Below the pieces are notes generated by a model. It made no database searches, was not told the origin of the DNA, and saw only the letters and a program-made list of their open reading frames with translations. A program made the translations under genes and the position numbers. This document shows positions 63,311-64,000 of a DNA stretch of 64,000 nucleotides, one piece after another (the stretch's first letter is position 1; each line of letters starts with the position of its first letter). The DNA lies in assembly GCF_014204795.1 (NCBI RefSeq), contig NZ_JACHMB010000001.1, positions 10,490,501 through 10,554,500 on the forward strand, written 5' to 3'. The DNA comes from Nonomuraea jabiensis (GTDB lineage Bacteria; Actinomycetota; Actinomycetes; Streptosporangiales; Streptosporangiaceae).

Positions 63311-64000
63311 ATGGCACGCGGTGACACCGGACCTGACTTCATCGAGGCGCTGGCCCGCGGCCTCGATGTCATCAGGGCGTTCCAGCCGGGACGCCCGGTC
63401 ATGTCCCTGACGGAGGTGGCCACGGCCGCCGGCCTGGCCCGGCCGACGGCCCGCCGCATCCTGCTCACCCTTCAGGAGCTGGGGTACGCCAGGGCGGAGC
63501 AGGGCGGGTTCGCGCTCACGCCGCGGGTGCTGGAGCTGGGCGTCACCTACGTCCGGTCGATGGGGCTGTGGGAGGTGGCCAGGCCGCATCTGGAGCGGCT
63601 CGTCACCCAGACCAACGAGTCGTCCTCGATCGCCCAGCTCGACGGCTCCGACATCGTCTACGTCGCCCGGGTCGCGGTGCCGAAGATCGTGTCGCTCCAG
63701 GTGCAGATCGGCACCCGCTTCCCCGCGCTCCAGACGTCCCTGGGCAAGGTGCTGCTGGCCGCGCTGCCGCCGGCCGAGGTGGAGCGGGTGCTGGCCGAGC
63801 CGAGCCGCTCGGGCATCGAGCCACGGTGGCGCCCGGACGCCAAGGAGCGCGAGGCGGCGCTGCGCGCGGTCCGCGCCAAGGGGTGGGCCGCGACGGACGA
63901 GCAGCTGGCGCTGGGGATCCGGTCGGTGGCGGCGCCGCTCAGGGACGGGCTCGGCAACGTCATCGCGGCCGTCAACGTCAACGCCCACGCCGCCGAGACG
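63311..64000 (+). CDS. IclR-family transcriptional regulator (cut by window edge)
   Basis: An N-terminal winged helix reads FIEALARGLDVIRAF, then SLTEVATAAGLARPTARRIL. The effector domain starts at about residue 80 (GLWEVARPHLERLVTQTNES) and the visible part includes TRFPALQTSLGKVLLAALP. At least 230 residues are present, close to the full length of about 260. RGLDVIRAF and the PcaR/PobR-like layout suit control of aromatic-acid catabolism. ATG 63311 has GAGG upstream. It lies next to the amidohydrolase and the LigAB operon, whose divergent promoter contains a perfect palindrome. Confidence 0.88.
   Translation, partial: MARGDTGPDFIEALARGLDVIRAFQPGRPVMSLTEVATAAGLARPTARRILLTLQELGYARAEQGGFALTPRVLELGVTYVRSMGLWEVARPHLERLVTQTNESSSIAQLDGSDIVYVARVAVPKIVSLQVQIGTRFPALQTSLGKVLLAALPPAEVERVLAEPSRSGIEPRWRPDAKEREAALRAVRAKGWAATDEQLALGIRSVAAPLRDGLGNVIAAVNVNAHAAET

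Noticed and set aside
1..64000. tRNA or rRNA genes
   Set aside because: No cloverleaf-like or rRNA-like stretch was seen while reading intergenic regions; a covariance-model scan would be decisive but could not be run.

Overview
The window is very GC-rich, gene-dense DNA with frequent GTG and TTG starts, many 4-base stop/start overlaps (ATGA, GTGA), F420-type luciferase-like oxidoreductases and many MarR, TetR, MerR, LysR, AraC and IclR regulators. This points to a large-genome actinomycete chromosome. A Streptosporangiaceae-like organism such as Nonomuraea is a guess from overall style only. No rRNA, tRNA, CRISPR array, insertion sequence or integrase was seen. About 62 genes can be supported.

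Left part (1-23 kb). This is a mosaic of small regulator-plus-target modules: an ABC exporter with a MarR/GbsR regulator; a MarR regulator facing a hydrolase/dehydrogenase pair; an ECF41-type sigma factor with two neighbouring genes; a pentapeptide protein and an Rsm22-UppS-GNAT string; MarR with an aldehyde dehydrogenase; MarR with an LLM-hemerythrin fusion; MerR with an MFS exporter; and AraC with an MFS exporter. Most intergenic spaces contain perfect or near-perfect inverted repeats that look like the cognate operators. Three promoters around the sigma gene share the pattern NGTCACCTT-N14-CGTCAT. At 22.7-23.2 kb lie remnants of broken genes (cupin, WD40).

Middle (23-43 kb). A tightly overlapping four-gene operon at 23.2-27.2 kb encodes a PaaK/CapK-like adenylate-forming enzyme, a small alpha/beta protein, a GNAT acyltransferase and an Acg-like nitroreductase, possibly an uncharacterised pathway. 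It is followed by single enzymes, a TetR-controlled oxidoreductase overlapping a LexA-type repressor paralogue, a FAD/NAD(P)-binding oxidoreductase behind a large AT-rich inverted repeat, and a lipid-phosphate neighbourhood (lipid kinase, two PAP2 phosphatases, a phospholipase D-like protein, DUF1206).

Right part (43-64 kb). The most striking region is 43.1-49.6 kb. A fatty-acid desaturase is transcribed divergently from an operon of a cytochrome P450, a protein with clear animal prostaglandin-H-synthase (COX) signatures, a lipase fused to an acetoacetate-decarboxylase-like domain, and a small helical protein. Together they could liberate, desaturate, dioxygenate and rearrange fatty acids, i.e. 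a bacterial oxylipin pathway. Next come ornithine-lipid genes (olsB-olsA), an EF-G paralogue behind a possible leader peptide, and an FGGY kinase. Last is a catabolic island: a LigAB-type ring-cleavage dioxygenase, dehydrogenase, citrate-lyase-like enzyme, CaiB-type CoA transferase, amidohydrolase and IclR regulator, with a 14-base perfect palindrome at its divergent promoter.
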